From positions 1-16,739 of the forward strand of contig CACYDB010000006.1 in NCBI GenBank assembly GCA_902773035.1: a stretch of 16,739 bases of DNA, read 5' to 3'. Numbering within the stretch: position 1 is the stretch's first letter; the number at the start of each line of letters is the position of its first letter. This DNA is from an uncultured Ruminococcus sp. GTDB taxonomy: Bacteria > Bacillota > Clostridia > Oscillospirales > Acutalibacteraceae. Made by a program: the position numbers and the translations under genes. Under the pieces are notes generated by a model. That model did no database searches. It saw only the letters and a program-made list of their open reading frames with translations, and was not told the origin of the DNA. Shown here in pieces: positions 1-7,352 of the stretch.

Positions 1-608
1 AGGGATGAGTCCCCCTTTGCCTTATTTTCAAGATTTTTTATCTGATTTTGCAGGAAAACGCGGCTTGCTTCATCGGTTAAGTCGAGCTTTCCGAGGTAGA
101 AAAAGCTCTCGTCAAAAGCCTCAGCCTGCCCCGAGTATCGCGCCGCGAGGATCGTGTAATATTTTCCGCGGCTGAAAGCGCAGACCTGCTCGGTGATCTC
201 AAAGCCGTTCCCGCACAGATAAGCGATAAGCTCCTCCGACCTCGTCATAGGCTGCAAAACCAGCCTTATTTTTTTTGCAATCTCGCTGTTGTCAATGATT
301 CCCGCGATGATCTCGCCGCCCATTCCGGCTATGACGGCGCAGGTGATCCCGTCGCCCTCGCTAATAGTCTCAAGCCCTGAGCCGAGGCGGAAGTCAATAT
401 TCTCCGCGCCGTATTTCTCAGCGGTTTCCATACCGCTTTTAAGCGGCTTTTCGTTGATGTCTGAGGCGACCGCGTAAGAGATCGCGCCGTTTTTCAAAAG
501 CCATACGGGAAGGTATGCGTGGTCGGTGCCAACGTCAACAAGCCTCGCGCCGTCAGGCACAAGGCTTGCGCATTTACTGAGTCTTTCGTCGAGCGAAAAC
601 AGCTTCAT
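1..608 (-). CDS. trmK: tRNA (adenine(22)-N1)-methyltransferase TrmK, partial (C-terminus beyond window)
   Basis: Class I SAM-dependent methyltransferase that, by family, makes N1-methyladenosine at position 22 of tRNA in Gram-positive bacteria. The visible 202 codons start MKLFSLDERL. They contain the SAM-binding glycine motif VDVGTDHAYLP (about residues 24-34), an acidic residue ending the second strand (D50) and the family motif AGMGGE (about 94-99), followed by LQP (118-120). All are typical of the TrmK/YqfN family. A Lys/Glu-rich helix (about 180-200) begins the C-terminal coiled-coil part and runs off the window edge, so the gene is cut, not broken. The ATG shares one base with the stop codon of the upstream DUF1858 gene (TAATG), which implies translational coupling and transcription from the promoter at 833-861. 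Identification rests on motifs and is fairly secure. Confidence 0.88.
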   Translation of the reverse strand, partial: MKLFSLDERLSKCASLVPDGARLVDVGTDHAYLPVWLLKNGAISYAVASDINEKPLKSGMETAEKYGAENIDFRLGSGLETISEGDGITCAVIAGMGGEIIAGIIDNSEIAKKIRLVLQPMTRSEELIAYLCGNGFEITEQVCAFSRGKYYTILAARYSGQAEAFDESFFYLGKLDLTDEASRVFLQNQIKNLENKAKGDSS

Positions 609-805
609 TACTTTGAGATGACCTTGTTGATTTCGGCAATAAGCTCGTCAGGGTTTACGCCGTGAACCATACAAGCGTCGGCAACGCTCTCGCCTCTTGA
701 AGCGGGACAGCCGAGGCAGTGCATACCGATCGACATAAATACAGCCGCGGTCTGCGGATAAGCGTCGAGTACATCTCCGATGATTGAATTCTTACCTACT
801 GTCAT
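608..805 (-). CDS. DUF1858 / hybrid-cluster-associated redox disulfide domain protein, 65 aa
   Basis: A stand-alone DUF1858 domain of 65 residues. Members carry a CxxC pair and occur alone or fused to redox enzymes and hybrid cluster (prismane) proteins; a redox or metal-sensing role is suspected, but the exact function is unknown. The pattern seen here is I-x-D-V-L-x-x-Y-P near residues 9-17, then GMHCLGCPAS with Cys30 and Cys33, and a third Cys at 45. A GGAGG ribosome binding site lies about 8 bases upstream of the ATG. The gene has its own promoter, overlapping the end of mutS2, and its stop overlaps the trmK start by one base, so the two are probably co-transcribed and translationally coupled. 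No signal peptide or membrane segment is visible. The family assignment is good; the function is not established. Confidence 0.85.
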   Translation of the reverse strand: MTVGKNSIIGDVLDAYPQTAAVFMSIGMHCLGCPASRGESVADACMVHGVNPDELIAEINKVISK

Positions 806-832
806 TTTGATTACCTCCGTTTCGTTTTGTAT

Positions 833-861
833 ATTCTAACACAGTATTGAGAAAAAATCAA
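833..861 (-). promoter_or_regulatory. Sigma-A promoter for DUF1858-trmK
   Basis: Reading the minus strand, a -35 TTGATT (856-861) is followed after exactly 17 bases by -10 TAGAAT (833-838). TG sits one base before the -10 (extended -10). The start point should fall near 826, about 20 bases before the ATG. The -35 lies immediately upstream of the mutS2 stop codon, so this gene pair can be expressed independently of mutS2. Confidence 0.7.
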
Positions 862-866
862 AGCTT

Positions 867-3230
867 TTATTTCAGTTCTACGATCGTAACGCCGCTCTCA
901 CCCTCGCCGAAGGTTCCGAGTCGGAAGCTTTTAACGTATTTTGAGCTTCTCAGGTGCTTCTGAATCTCCGTTCTGAGCACGCCCGTACCCTTGCCGTGAA
1001 TGATCGTGATGTGCTCAACGTTGCTGAGAATGGCGTTGTCGATCGCGCTGTCCACCGCCATGATCGCCTCTATAGCGGTCAGACCGCGAACGTCGATCTC
1101 CGTCTGAGGTCTGATGTTGACGTTAGAGGGCATATTTCTGCGACGGCTCGCGTATGATGACTGAGCCTTTTTCTGCTCCGATTTTTTGAGTCTGAGGTTG
1201 GAAAGCTCAACTCTGGTCTTGATTATACCTGCCTGCACGAGCACCATATTGTCCTTGTCGGGCGGTGCGAGTACGACCGCGTCCTTGTCTATATCGTAAA
1301 TAAGAACGTTGTCGCCTACCTTGAGCGGTCTGGGCAGCTTGTATTCCTCCGCGGGATTCCTGCTCTCCACGGGGTTGGAGCTGTCCTCGATCTCGTTGAT
1401 TGAACGCCTGAGCTTCGCACGGGTCTCGGCGGTATCGTTCTTAGCCTTTTTAGCCTTGTCGAGCTCGTCCATCAGCGCGTAAGCCTGCGCCTTTGTGCGA
1501 GAAACGATTCGCTCCGCTTCCTCACGCGCGCGGTCGATTTCATCCTGAGCGCGTTTTTTAGCTTTTTCAAGCTCGTTTTCAGCCTTTTGCTTTTCTGTAT
1601 TAGCCTTCTGAGTCAGCCGCTGGGCGTTCTCGATCTGTCTTTCAAGACTCTGACGGCGCGCTTCAAGCGTCTGCACAACGTCCTCGAACTGTCTGCTGTC
1701 AGAGCTTACGAGCTCTTTGGCGCGGTTTACGACGTTCATATCCATCCCGAGTCTTTGACTTATCGCGAAGGCGTTACTCTTGCCGGGCACGCCTATGAGC
1801 AGGCGGTATGTCGGACGGAGAGTTTTTATATCAAACTCACAGCTTCCGTTTTCTATCCCCTGAGTACGCAGGGCAAATTCCTTCAGCTCGGCGTAGTGAG
1901 TTGTGCTCGCGATCTTCGCGCCCTTCTCCCTGAGCTTTTCGAGGATCGCGATTGCCAGCGCCGCTCCCTCGACGGGATCGGTGCCTGCTCCCAGCTCGTC
2001 AATCAGGGCGAGGGAGGAGGAGTTCGCCTTTTTAAGTATGGAAATAATATTTGTCATATGAGCCGAGAAGGTCGAAAGGCTCTGCTCAATGCTCTGTTCG
2101 TCGCCTATATCGACCAGCACGCGTCTGAATACCGACAGCTCGCTGTTGTCGGCGGCGGGTATCATCATTCCGCACATCGCCATAAGCGTGAGCAGTCCGA
2201 TCGTTTTGAGCGTTACCGTCTTACCGCCCGTGTTCGGACCCGTGATGACGAGCGTGTCAAATTCCTTGCCGAGATTTACGTCGATCGGCACGACCTTGCT
2301 CCTGTCGATAAGCGGATGACGGGCTTGCTTCAGGTTGATCTCACCCTTGTCGTTGAGCAGGGGGAGAGAAGCCTTCATACCGTAGGCTAAATCAGCCTTG
2401 GCGAAGATCAGGTCGAGCTCGCAGAGGTTCTGATAGCTGCCGATAATGCTGTCGGCGTATGAGCCCGCGAGAGCCGAAAGCTCAAAGAGAATACGCTCAA
2501 TCTCGCTTTCCTCCTTGCCGACGAGCACCTTGATGTCGTTGTTCGCCTGAACGACTCCCATAGGCTCGATAAAAACGGTCTGACCGCTCGAGGAGGTGTC
2601 GTGCACAAGTCCGGGAACGTTTCCGCGGCACTCAGCCTTAACGGGCACAACGTATCTCCCGTCGCGCTGAGTTACGATCGTATCGCGCAGATACTTCTGA
2701 TATGTACTGCTGCGGACGATTTTGTCGAGAGCCTCGCGAGCCTTTGACGAGGCGGTGCGGATTTTACGCCTTATGTCCGCCAGAGCGGGTGACGCGTTGT
2801 CGGCGATCTCCTCCTCGGTTATGATAGCCGCGTGGATCTTATCCTCGAGGAACTTGTTTGCGACAAGCCCCTGAAAAAGTATATCCAGCGAGGTGTTCTG
2901 ACCCTCGCATTTAGCGCGCCACTGTTTGACGCCGCGTATGATCCTGAGAGTCTCCGCGATCCTGAGAAGCTCTCTCGGAGAGAGAAGTCCTCCGGCGTCG
3001 CCGCGTCTGAGCTCATTGGCGACGTTTTTCATTCCGCTGAACGACGGCGCGCCGAATTTGCCCGTGAGAACATAGGCGTCGTCGGTCATTTGCAGATTTT
3101 TCACCGCTTTTTCAAGCTTGAACTCAGGTTCAAGAGATAGCGCGAGCTCGCGGCTTTCATTTGAAAAGGTCTTTTCCGCGAGAGCGGAGAGTATTTTGTC
3201 AAGCTCTAAAGCCTTGTAGTGTCTGTCCAT
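867..3230 (-). CDS. mutS2: Endonuclease MutS2
   Basis: MutS2 is a MutS-like ATPase with a C-terminal Smr nuclease domain. The family suppresses homologous recombination in some bacteria and acts on stalled or collided ribosomes in Bacillus. The 787 residues are the usual length. In order they hold a core/lever helical region (1-320), the ATPase with Walker A GPNTGGKT (331-338), the signature STFSAHM (386-392), Walker B LIDELGAGTDP (409-419) and STTHY (442-446), then a long charged coiled coil (about 510-620), a KOW-like linker, and a Smr domain with DVRG (713-716) and HGKGTG (745-750). The absence of the MutS mismatch-recognition domain distinguishes it from MutS. Its weak AAAGG ribosome binding site overlaps the recO stop codon 10 bases upstream, so it is translated as part of the era-recO operon. 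Confidence 0.97.
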   Translation of the reverse strand: MDRHYKALELDKILSALAEKTFSNESRELALSLEPEFKLEKAVKNLQMTDDAYVLTGKFGAPSFSGMKNVANELRRGDAGGLLSPRELLRIAETLRIIRGVKQWRAKCEGQNTSLDILFQGLVANKFLEDKIHAAIITEEEIADNASPALADIRRKIRTASSKAREALDKIVRSSTYQKYLRDTIVTQRDGRYVVPVKAECRGNVPGLVHDTSSSGQTVFIEPMGVVQANNDIKVLVGKEESEIERILFELSALAGSYADSIIGSYQNLCELDLIFAKADLAYGMKASLPLLNDKGEINLKQARHPLIDRSKVVPIDVNLGKEFDTLVITGPNTGGKTVTLKTIGLLTLMAMCGMMIPAADNSELSVFRRVLVDIGDEQSIEQSLSTFSAHMTNIISILKKANSSSLALIDELGAGTDPVEGAALAIAILEKLREKGAKIASTTHYAELKEFALRTQGIENGSCEFDIKTLRPTYRLLIGVPGKSNAFAISQRLGMDMNVVNRAKELVSSDSRQFEDVVQTLEARRQSLERQIENAQRLTQKANTEKQKAENELEKAKKRAQDEIDRAREEAERIVSRTKAQAYALMDELDKAKKAKNDTAETRAKLRRSINEIEDSSNPVESRNPAEEYKLPRPLKVGDNVLIYDIDKDAVVLAPPDKDNMVLVQAGIIKTRVELSNLRLKKSEQKKAQSSYASRRRNMPSNVNIRPQTEIDVRGLTAIEAIMAVDSAIDNAILSNVEHITIIHGKGTGVLRTEIQKHLRSSKYVKSFRLGTFGEGESGVTIVELK

Positions 3231-3240
3231 AATTATACCT

Positions 3241-3990
3241 TTATATCAAAGTTTTAAAAAACTCCAGGGTTTTGAATCTTCTTTCAAGAATAAATTTGAT
3301 GTATTCCTCTGAGCAGAGGTTGAGTGTTTTTAAGTCGTTTTCGGGCAGTGAAAACGAGAACAGCTTGTCGCTGTCGGCGTAACAGCAGTGCCTGAGCGCC
3401 TTTAGCGAGCTTCTGTTGAGATGGATCCTGTGCTCGTCAAGTCCTCGTGCTTCGCAGCAGTTGCGGCAGATAAGCTGACCGTTTTTCTGCAAAAAGTACA
3501 TATTATCCTTTTCGTACTCGCCGCACTCACGGCACATCATAATATCGGGCATATAGCCCGCCGAGCACATCAGCCTCAGCTCCACGCACGGCTTTACGAG
3601 CATAGGAGTCCGCTTGTTTTCCGATAGCAGATAAAGCGCGTTGAGTATAAGGCTGAGCTGTTCCTTAGCCTCCTGCTCCTTGGGGCAGAGGGCGGCGGCA
3701 AGCTCGCAGAAATACTGCGCGAGGTACATCTTCTCTATGTCCGAGCCGAGTCCCGTAAAGATTTTCAGAGCCTTCGCGTCGCCGATTATGTAGCTGTCCC
3801 TGCCCTTGCTCAAGGTAAGCCTTGAGTAGCAGAGCAGGGAGGTCGCGGCGCACTTGGGACTTTTTATATCCTTGGCGCCGTGAGCGAAGCCCTTTACGAT
3901 TCCGCGGCTCTCTGTCAGAGCCGTTATGAGCTTGTTCTTTTCACCGATATTCTGTTCTTTTACTATCAGGGCGTTCGTTATTATCTTCAT
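3241..3990 (-). CDS. recO: DNA repair protein RecO
   Basis: RecO works with RecR and RecF to load RecA on SSB-coated single-stranded DNA during recombinational repair. The 249 residues fit the family. The N-terminal OB-fold starts MKIITNALIV and contains the typical NIGEKNKLITALTESRG stretch. The C-terminal helical domain carries the zinc-binding CxxC pairs Cys153/Cys156 and Cys175/Cys178. The ATG lies inside the 3' end of the preceding small yqzL gene, giving a 50-base overlap in another frame. The nearest Shine-Dalgarno-like GGAG is over 10 bases upstream, so translation is probably coupled to yqzL. The stop codon contributes to the mutS2 ribosome binding site. Gene order era-yqzL-recO matches other Firmicutes and supports the call. 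Confidence 0.95.
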   Translation of the reverse strand: MKIITNALIVKEQNIGEKNKLITALTESRGIVKGFAHGAKDIKSPKCAATSLLCYSRLTLSKGRDSYIIGDAKALKIFTGLGSDIEKMYLAQYFCELAAALCPKEQEAKEQLSLILNALYLLSENKRTPMLVKPCVELRLMCSAGYMPDIMMCRECGEYEKDNMYFLQKNGQLICRNCCEARGLDEHRIHLNRSSLKALRHCCYADSDKLFSFSLPENDLKTLNLCSEEYIKFILERRFKTLEFFKTLI

Positions 3991-4111
3991 TGTTTTTCTT
4001 GATCTCCGGAACAGGATTATCAGTCAGGCTGTTGTGGGCGGATTTGTACATCAGATAATCGTAAATCCGTCCGCTGAACCAGAATGAGTTCCATGCGTCT
4101 ATTTGATTCAT
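3941..4111 (-). CDS. yqzL: YqzL family small protein, 56 aa
   Basis: A short gene between era and recO, exactly where Firmicutes carry yqzL. The start region reads MNQIDAWNSFWFSGRIYDYL and continues MYK. The W-x-x-F-x-x-(T/S)G-x-x-x-x-YL-x-YK pattern is what I recall for YqzL, a family of unknown function. The remaining 30-odd residues are polar and charged (KKNNEDNNERPDSKR) and probably disordered. Two tandem ATGs occur (4114 and 4111). A GGTGAT element lies directly before the first, so the second is chosen because it leaves a few bases of spacing. The 3' end overlaps recO by 50 bases in a different frame. Family assignment is from pattern and position only; the reading frame could still be fortuitous, but composition and synteny argue it is real. 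Confidence 0.7.
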   Translation of the reverse strand: MNQIDAWNSFWFSGRIYDYLMYKSAHNSLTDNPVPEIKKNNEDNNERPDSKRTEYR

Positions 4112-4171
4112 CATATCACCGCATTTAGTGTGTGATGAAAAGCGAAAAATAAACGCGGATAATTTTTCAAA

Positions 4172-5080
4172 TTATTTAAAGTCGTTTTCGTCGTAGCCGA
4201 AGTTACGCATCTGTCTTATGCTGTTGCGCCAGTCCTCGCGAACCTTGATCCACGTCTGCAAAAATACCTTGCAGCCGAAGAATCTTTCCATATCCTGACG
4301 CGAGTAGGTCGAGATTTTTTTGAGCATTGAGCCGTTTTTGCCGATCAATATACGCTTGTGTGTCTCGCGCTCACAGTAGATCGTCGCGTCGATGTCGAGA
4401 ATGTCCTTGCCCTCGCGCATACGCATTTTTTCTATAACGACGGCTATTCCGTGGGGGATTTCCTTGTCGCAGAGTCTGAGGATCTTTTCTCTGATCATCT
4501 CGCCCGCGATAACCTTCTCGGGCTGATCGGTGAGGGTGTTGTCGTCAAAGAAGTGACCTCCCTCGACAGCCTGATTTTTCATCTCGTCCTTGAGCTCGCC
4601 AAGTCCCGAGCCGTCCTGAGCCGAAACGGGAACGACCGCTTCAAAGTTATAAAGCGCGCTGTAGGCGAGGATCTGCTTCATCAGCTCTTCCTTCTCTTTG
4701 AGCGTGTCGATCTTATTGATCGCGAGGATCGCGGGCATCTCAGCCGCCTTGAATTTCTCGATCAGTCTCAGCTCTGTGTCGCCGGCTTCTCTGCCCGCCT
4801 CGACTACGAGCATACAGCAGTCTACGCCGCTGACGCTCTCGCTTACAGAGCGTACCATATATTTGCCGAGCGAGTTCTTGGGTCTGTGCATACCCGGGGT
4901 ATCGACGAAAACAAGCTGAGTGTCGCCCTCGGTCAGCACGCCCGTAATACGCGTGCGCGTGGTCTGAGGCTTGCTTGAAACTATCGCGACCTTCGCTCCG
5001 AGAAGCCTGTTCAGAAGCGAGCTCTTGCCGACGTTAGGTCTGCCGACTATCGCTATAAACGCTGATTTTTTCTTATCCAT
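4172..5080 (-). CDS. era: GTPase Era
   Basis: Era is an essential Ras-like GTPase with a KH domain that binds the 3' end of 16S rRNA and assists 30S subunit maturation. The 302 residues are full length. The sequence shows G1 GRPNVGKS (13-20), the switch-I region TTRTRITG (40-47), G3 DTPG (60-63) followed by MHRPKNSLG, G4 NKID (122-125), and a C-terminal KH domain with IGKNG (246-250). The C-terminal tail has the usual WIKVREDWR. A good CAGGAGA ribosome binding site (5087-5093) stands 6 bases before the ATG. A terminator-like hairpin sits just upstream, so era expression may be lower than, or partly independent of, dgkA. The preceding ybeY and phoH genes also serve rRNA maturation, giving the operon a common theme. 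Confidence 0.98.
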   Translation of the reverse strand: MDKKKSAFIAIVGRPNVGKSSLLNRLLGAKVAIVSSKPQTTRTRITGVLTEGDTQLVFVDTPGMHRPKNSLGKYMVRSVSESVSGVDCCMLVVEAGREAGDTELRLIEKFKAAEMPAILAINKIDTLKEKEELMKQILAYSALYNFEAVVPVSAQDGSGLGELKDEMKNQAVEGGHFFDDNTLTDQPEKVIAGEMIREKILRLCDKEIPHGIAVVIEKMRMREGKDILDIDATIYCERETHKRILIGKNGSMLKKISTYSRQDMERFFGCKVFLQTWIKVREDWRNSIRQMRNFGYDENDFK

Positions 5081-5098
5081 AAAATGTCTCCTGTACGC

Positions 5099-5125
5099 AA
5101 AAACTGCCCCGCGGGCGCGGGACAG
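5099..5125 (-). terminator. Intrinsic-terminator-like hairpin between dgkA and era
   Basis: On the minus strand CTGTCCCGC (5117-5125) pairs with GCGGGGCAG (5104-5112) through 9 pairs including one G-U, around a 4-base loop, followed at once by five T (5099-5103). It begins right after the dgkA stop codon and ends about 18 bases before the era start. The short T tract suggests partial termination or attenuation rather than a full stop. No clear era promoter was found downstream of it. Confidence 0.65.
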
Positions 5126-5590
5126 CTAATTCTTCTTTCCTTTTGTAAACTGCCCCGAGATAAATAATACTGATATTATAAGCGAAATTATAAATAAAAT
5201 CAATAGTACGGGGTTGCTGATAAAGAAATTAAATATATAATTTATGCGTTCTAAATCAAAGTAAAGCAGGAACGCCGCGCCTACAGCCGCCGCCGATAGA
5301 ATCAGCACCGCCGCGGCGGATACGTCCTTGACCTTTTTTATCATCGGGTCGCGTTCCGTCGTTACCTTGTCGCAAAGGGTTTCCAAAGCTGTGTTAAAGA
5401 GCTCAGCCGAGATTATCAGCGCGATCAATATGAGCACGACAGCCCATCTCAGCGCGCTCATTTCATAAAAAAAGCTGAATGTGATCACATAAACAGCGGC
5501 GACAATGTGAAATCTGAGGTGCCCCTCGGATCGTATCGCCTGCCATAAGCCCTGAAACGCGGTTGAGAAGCTTTTGAGCTGTTTTCTCAT
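5126..5590 (-). CDS. dgkA: Diacylglycerol/undecaprenol kinase family membrane protein
   Basis: Small integral membrane kinase of the DgkA family. Gram-positive members mainly phosphorylate undecaprenol, recycling the lipid carrier for cell-wall synthesis. The core motif ELFNTALE (63-70) and the downstream KDVSAAAVL (88-96) supply the conserved acidic, Asn and Asp residues of the active site. Hydrophobic segments lie near 28-43, 47-64, 90-111 and an extra one at about 119-146. Typical Gram-positive members have about 120-125 residues and three segments, so this 154-residue protein carries a C-terminal extension with a probable fourth membrane helix, ending in a basic tail (KGKKN). Its ATG overlaps the ybeY stop as ATGA and it has no evident ribosome binding site, so translation is probably coupled. 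Substrate (undecaprenol versus diacylglycerol) cannot be told from the sequence. Confidence 0.92.
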   Translation of the reverse strand: MRKQLKSFSTAFQGLWQAIRSEGHLRFHIVAAVYVITFSFFYEMSALRWAVVLILIALIISAELFNTALETLCDKVTTERDPMIKKVKDVSAAAVLILSAAAVGAAFLLYFDLERINYIFNFFISNPVLLILFIISLIISVLFISGQFTKGKKN

Positions 5591-6087
5591 TGAGCGATGT
5601 AGCTGGAGGAAGCGGGAAGTCCCAGAGCCTCCATAACCTGCTCCTCTTTCTCTCTCATTCTTACCTTCTCAAGCGGCTCGATGTGGTCGTAGCCGAGAAG
5701 ATGAAGCACGCTGTGAGCCGTAAGATAGCCGACCTCGCGCTGCAGGGAGTGACCGAACGCCTCAGCCTGCTCCGTCGCCTTCTCCATAGAGATCACAACG
5801 TCGCCGAGGATTTTAGCGCCTGTCTCGAGGTTTGTGTCGTAAACGCCGTTTTCGCCCATGGGGAAGGAGAGTACGTCTGTCTCTGAGTCGATCCCTCTGT
5901 ACTGAGCGTTAAGCTTTCTGATTTCCTCATTCGTGGTAAAGGTTACGCTGATCTCCGCGCTCTCCTTAAAGCCCTCGAGCTCGAGAACCGCGTGACAGCA
6001 GCGTCTGATAAGCATTCTGAGTCCCGTCGGGATCTTTACCGCCTTCTGATTGTTGTTGATAATTACTCTAAGCTTGTTATCGTTCAT
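5587..6087 (-). CDS. ybeY: rRNA maturation endoribonuclease YbeY
   Basis: YbeY is a zinc-dependent endoribonuclease needed for 16S rRNA 3'-end processing and ribosome quality control. The 166-residue protein has the diagnostic metal-binding motif HSVLHLLGYDH, with His125, His129 and His135, preceded by the conserved DVLSFPMGE (71-79) and ILGDVVIS (93-100). The ATG lies inside the end of phoH (11-base overlap), with GAGGT about 9 bases upstream. The stop overlaps the dgkA start. The phoH-ybeY pairing is conserved across bacteria and this arrangement is standard. Confidence 0.97.
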   Translation of the reverse strand: MNDNKLRVIINNNQKAVKIPTGLRMLIRRCCHAVLELEGFKESAEISVTFTTNEEIRKLNAQYRGIDSETDVLSFPMGENGVYDTNLETGAKILGDVVISMEKATEQAEAFGHSLQREVGYLTAHSVLHLLGYDHIEPLEKVRMREKEEQVMEALGLPASSSYIAQ

Positions 6088-7039
6088 TTCTGTGTACCTC
6101 GTGTTTTTCGTATGCTTTAATTATATCCTGGACAAGCCTGTGTCTGACAACGTCCTTTTCGTTGAATCTGCACTGGGCTATGTCGCCTATGTTGCGAAGG
6201 ATCCTCAGACAATCCTTGAGTCCGCTTTTCTGACCGTTAGGCAAGTCGATCTGGGTGATGTCGCCCGTGATGACCATTTTGCTGTTAAAGCCCAGACGCG
6301 TGAGGAACATTTTCATCTGCTCCTTGGTGGTGTTCTGAGCCTCGTCGAGAATGATGAAGCTGTCGTCGAGCGTTCTGCCGCGCATATAGGCGAGAGGGGC
6401 GATTTCGATATTGCCCTTTTCAACATATTTGTGGTACGTCTCAACGCCGAGCATATCAAACAGCGCGTCGTACAGCGGTCTGAGATACGGGTCGACCTTG
6501 CTCTGTAGATCTCCGGGCAGGAAGCCGAGCTTTTCTCCCGCCTCAACAGCGGGTCGGGTCAGGATAATACGGTTGATCTGCTTGCTCCTGAACGCCGTTA
6601 CCGCCATCGCTACGGCGAGGTAGGTCTTTCCCGTTCCCGCGGGACCTACGCCGAAGGTGATCGTGTTCTCCGCGATCGCCTTGCAGTATTTTTTCTGCCC
6701 CATAGTCTTTGGCTTGATAGGCTTGCCCTTGGCTGTTATGCAGATACAGTCGTCGGCGAGCTGGCTGAGATTCTCGGAGCTGCCCTCCTTGACCATAGCT
6801 ATGCAGTACCTTACGTTCTGCTCGCTGAGGCTTTCGCCGCGGTTTATAAAGTGCATCAGGTTTTCAAGCACCTTATGCGTCTTGAAAACATTCTCGTCGT
6901 CGCCGCTGATTTTGAGCTCGTCATCCCTTACGGTGATTTTGACCGAAAACTCGCGCTCAATAAGCTTGATATTCTCGTCAAAGCTGCCGAAAAGCGCTAC
7001 AGCGTGTTCTGTTCTGCCGATACTGAAAGAATTGTCCGT
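6077..7039 (-). CDS. phoH: PhoH family ATPase, full length only with a non-canonical ACG start
   Basis: PhoH-like P-loop ATPase, predicted to act in RNA metabolism next to YbeY. Counting from the ACG, Walker A GPAGTGKT is at 132-139, DEAQNT at 232-237 and TGDITQIDLP at 258-267. The first canonical start in this frame is a GTG at 6871, giving 264 residues. Upstream the frame stays open for 56 more codons that encode the conserved PhoH N-terminus (HAVALFGSFDENIKLIERE and onward). Between the in-frame stop just beyond 7050 and 6871 there is no ATG, GTG or TTG. An AAGGAG ribosome binding site (7048-7053) stands 8 bases before an in-frame ACG (7037-7039), exactly where ATG is expected, one transition away. 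Starting there gives 320 residues, the normal length. Either ACG is used, or this is a mutation or assembly error. The gene identity is secure; the start is inference. Confidence 0.93.
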   Translation of the reverse strand, partial: TDNSFSIGRTEHAVALFGSFDENIKLIEREFSVKITVRDDELKISGDDENVFKTHKVLENLMHFINRGESLSEQNVRYCIAMVKEGSSENLSQLADDCICITAKGKPIKPKTMGQKKYCKAIAENTITFGVGPAGTGKTYLAVAMAVTAFRSKQINRIILTRPAVEAGEKLGFLPGDLQSKVDPYLRPLYDALFDMLGVETYHKYVEKGNIEIAPLAYMRGRTLDDSFIILDEAQNTTKEQMKMFLTRLGFNSKMVITGDITQIDLPNGQKSGLKDCLRILRNIGDIAQCRFNEKDVVRHRLVQDIIKAYEKHEVHRNER

Positions 7040-7074
7040 GGTAAAATCTCCTTATTTTATTAAATCTGCAGGAT

Positions 7075-7103
7075 ATTATATCATAATAGAGCTAAATTGT
7101 CAC
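7075..7103 (-). promoter_or_regulatory. Sigma-A promoter for the phoH operon
   Basis: On the minus strand a -35 GTGACA (7098-7103), a 17-base spacer and a perfect -10 TATAAT (7075-7080), with TGA before the -10 giving an extended -10. Transcription should begin near 7068, leaving a leader of about 29 bases that contains the AAGGAG ribosome binding site directed at the ACG codon. Confidence 0.85.
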
Positions 7104-7267
7104 GATTTTTGGAGAAAAATAAGCTCGTTCAAAAAAATTTGTTAAAAGTGATGGATTTCTTGATAAAAATATGTCAACATCTTACAACATTTCCGAATAA
7201 AAAACGAAAAAAATTGAAAATTTTTCGGCAAAAATTTGTGAAAAAACCCGCTCTCTCAAATTCAGTA
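7104..7267. other. AT-rich divergent intergenic region, no gene seen
   Basis: This is the space between the two divergent promoters; the whole non-coding stretch from 7040 to 7352 is about 313 bases. It is strongly AT-rich with A and T runs, as expected for UP elements or curved DNA feeding both promoters. It contains an imperfect inverted repeat (7205-7227, CGAAAAA paired with TTTTTCG around 9 bases). No convincing ORF, riboswitch or RNA gene was found in it. Confidence 0.5.
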
Positions 7268-7296
7268 TTGACAATTTGGCGGATATATATTATAAT
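7268..7296 (+). promoter_or_regulatory. Perfect-consensus sigma-A promoter for ylxM-ffh
   Basis: TTGACA (7268-7273), a 17-base spacer and TATAAT (7291-7296): both hexamers match consensus exactly. The predicted start is near 7303, giving a leader of about 50 bases before the ylxM TTG start. This should be one of the strongest promoters in the window, fitting high demand for Ffh and ribosomal protein S16. Confidence 0.9.
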
Positions 7297-7352
7297 TCTG
7301 GCTGTAAAGTAATTTTCTTTACAGCGATAAAATCTCAAAGGCGGAGTGGAAA

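Noticed and set aside
1587..2390. Long open frame (267 codons) on the plus strand inside mutS2
   Set aside because: Antisense shadow of a well-conserved gene; no ribosome binding site or recognisable domain, and its composition mirrors the mutS2 codons.
4358..4978. Open frame of 206 codons on the plus strand inside era
   Set aside because: Antisense shadow of Era with no family features.
7160..7188. Second plus-strand promoter candidate (TTGATA, 17 bases, TACAAC) in the divergent region
   Set aside because: AT-rich DNA gives such matches by chance; the -10 is poor and a perfect promoter lies about 110 bases downstream.
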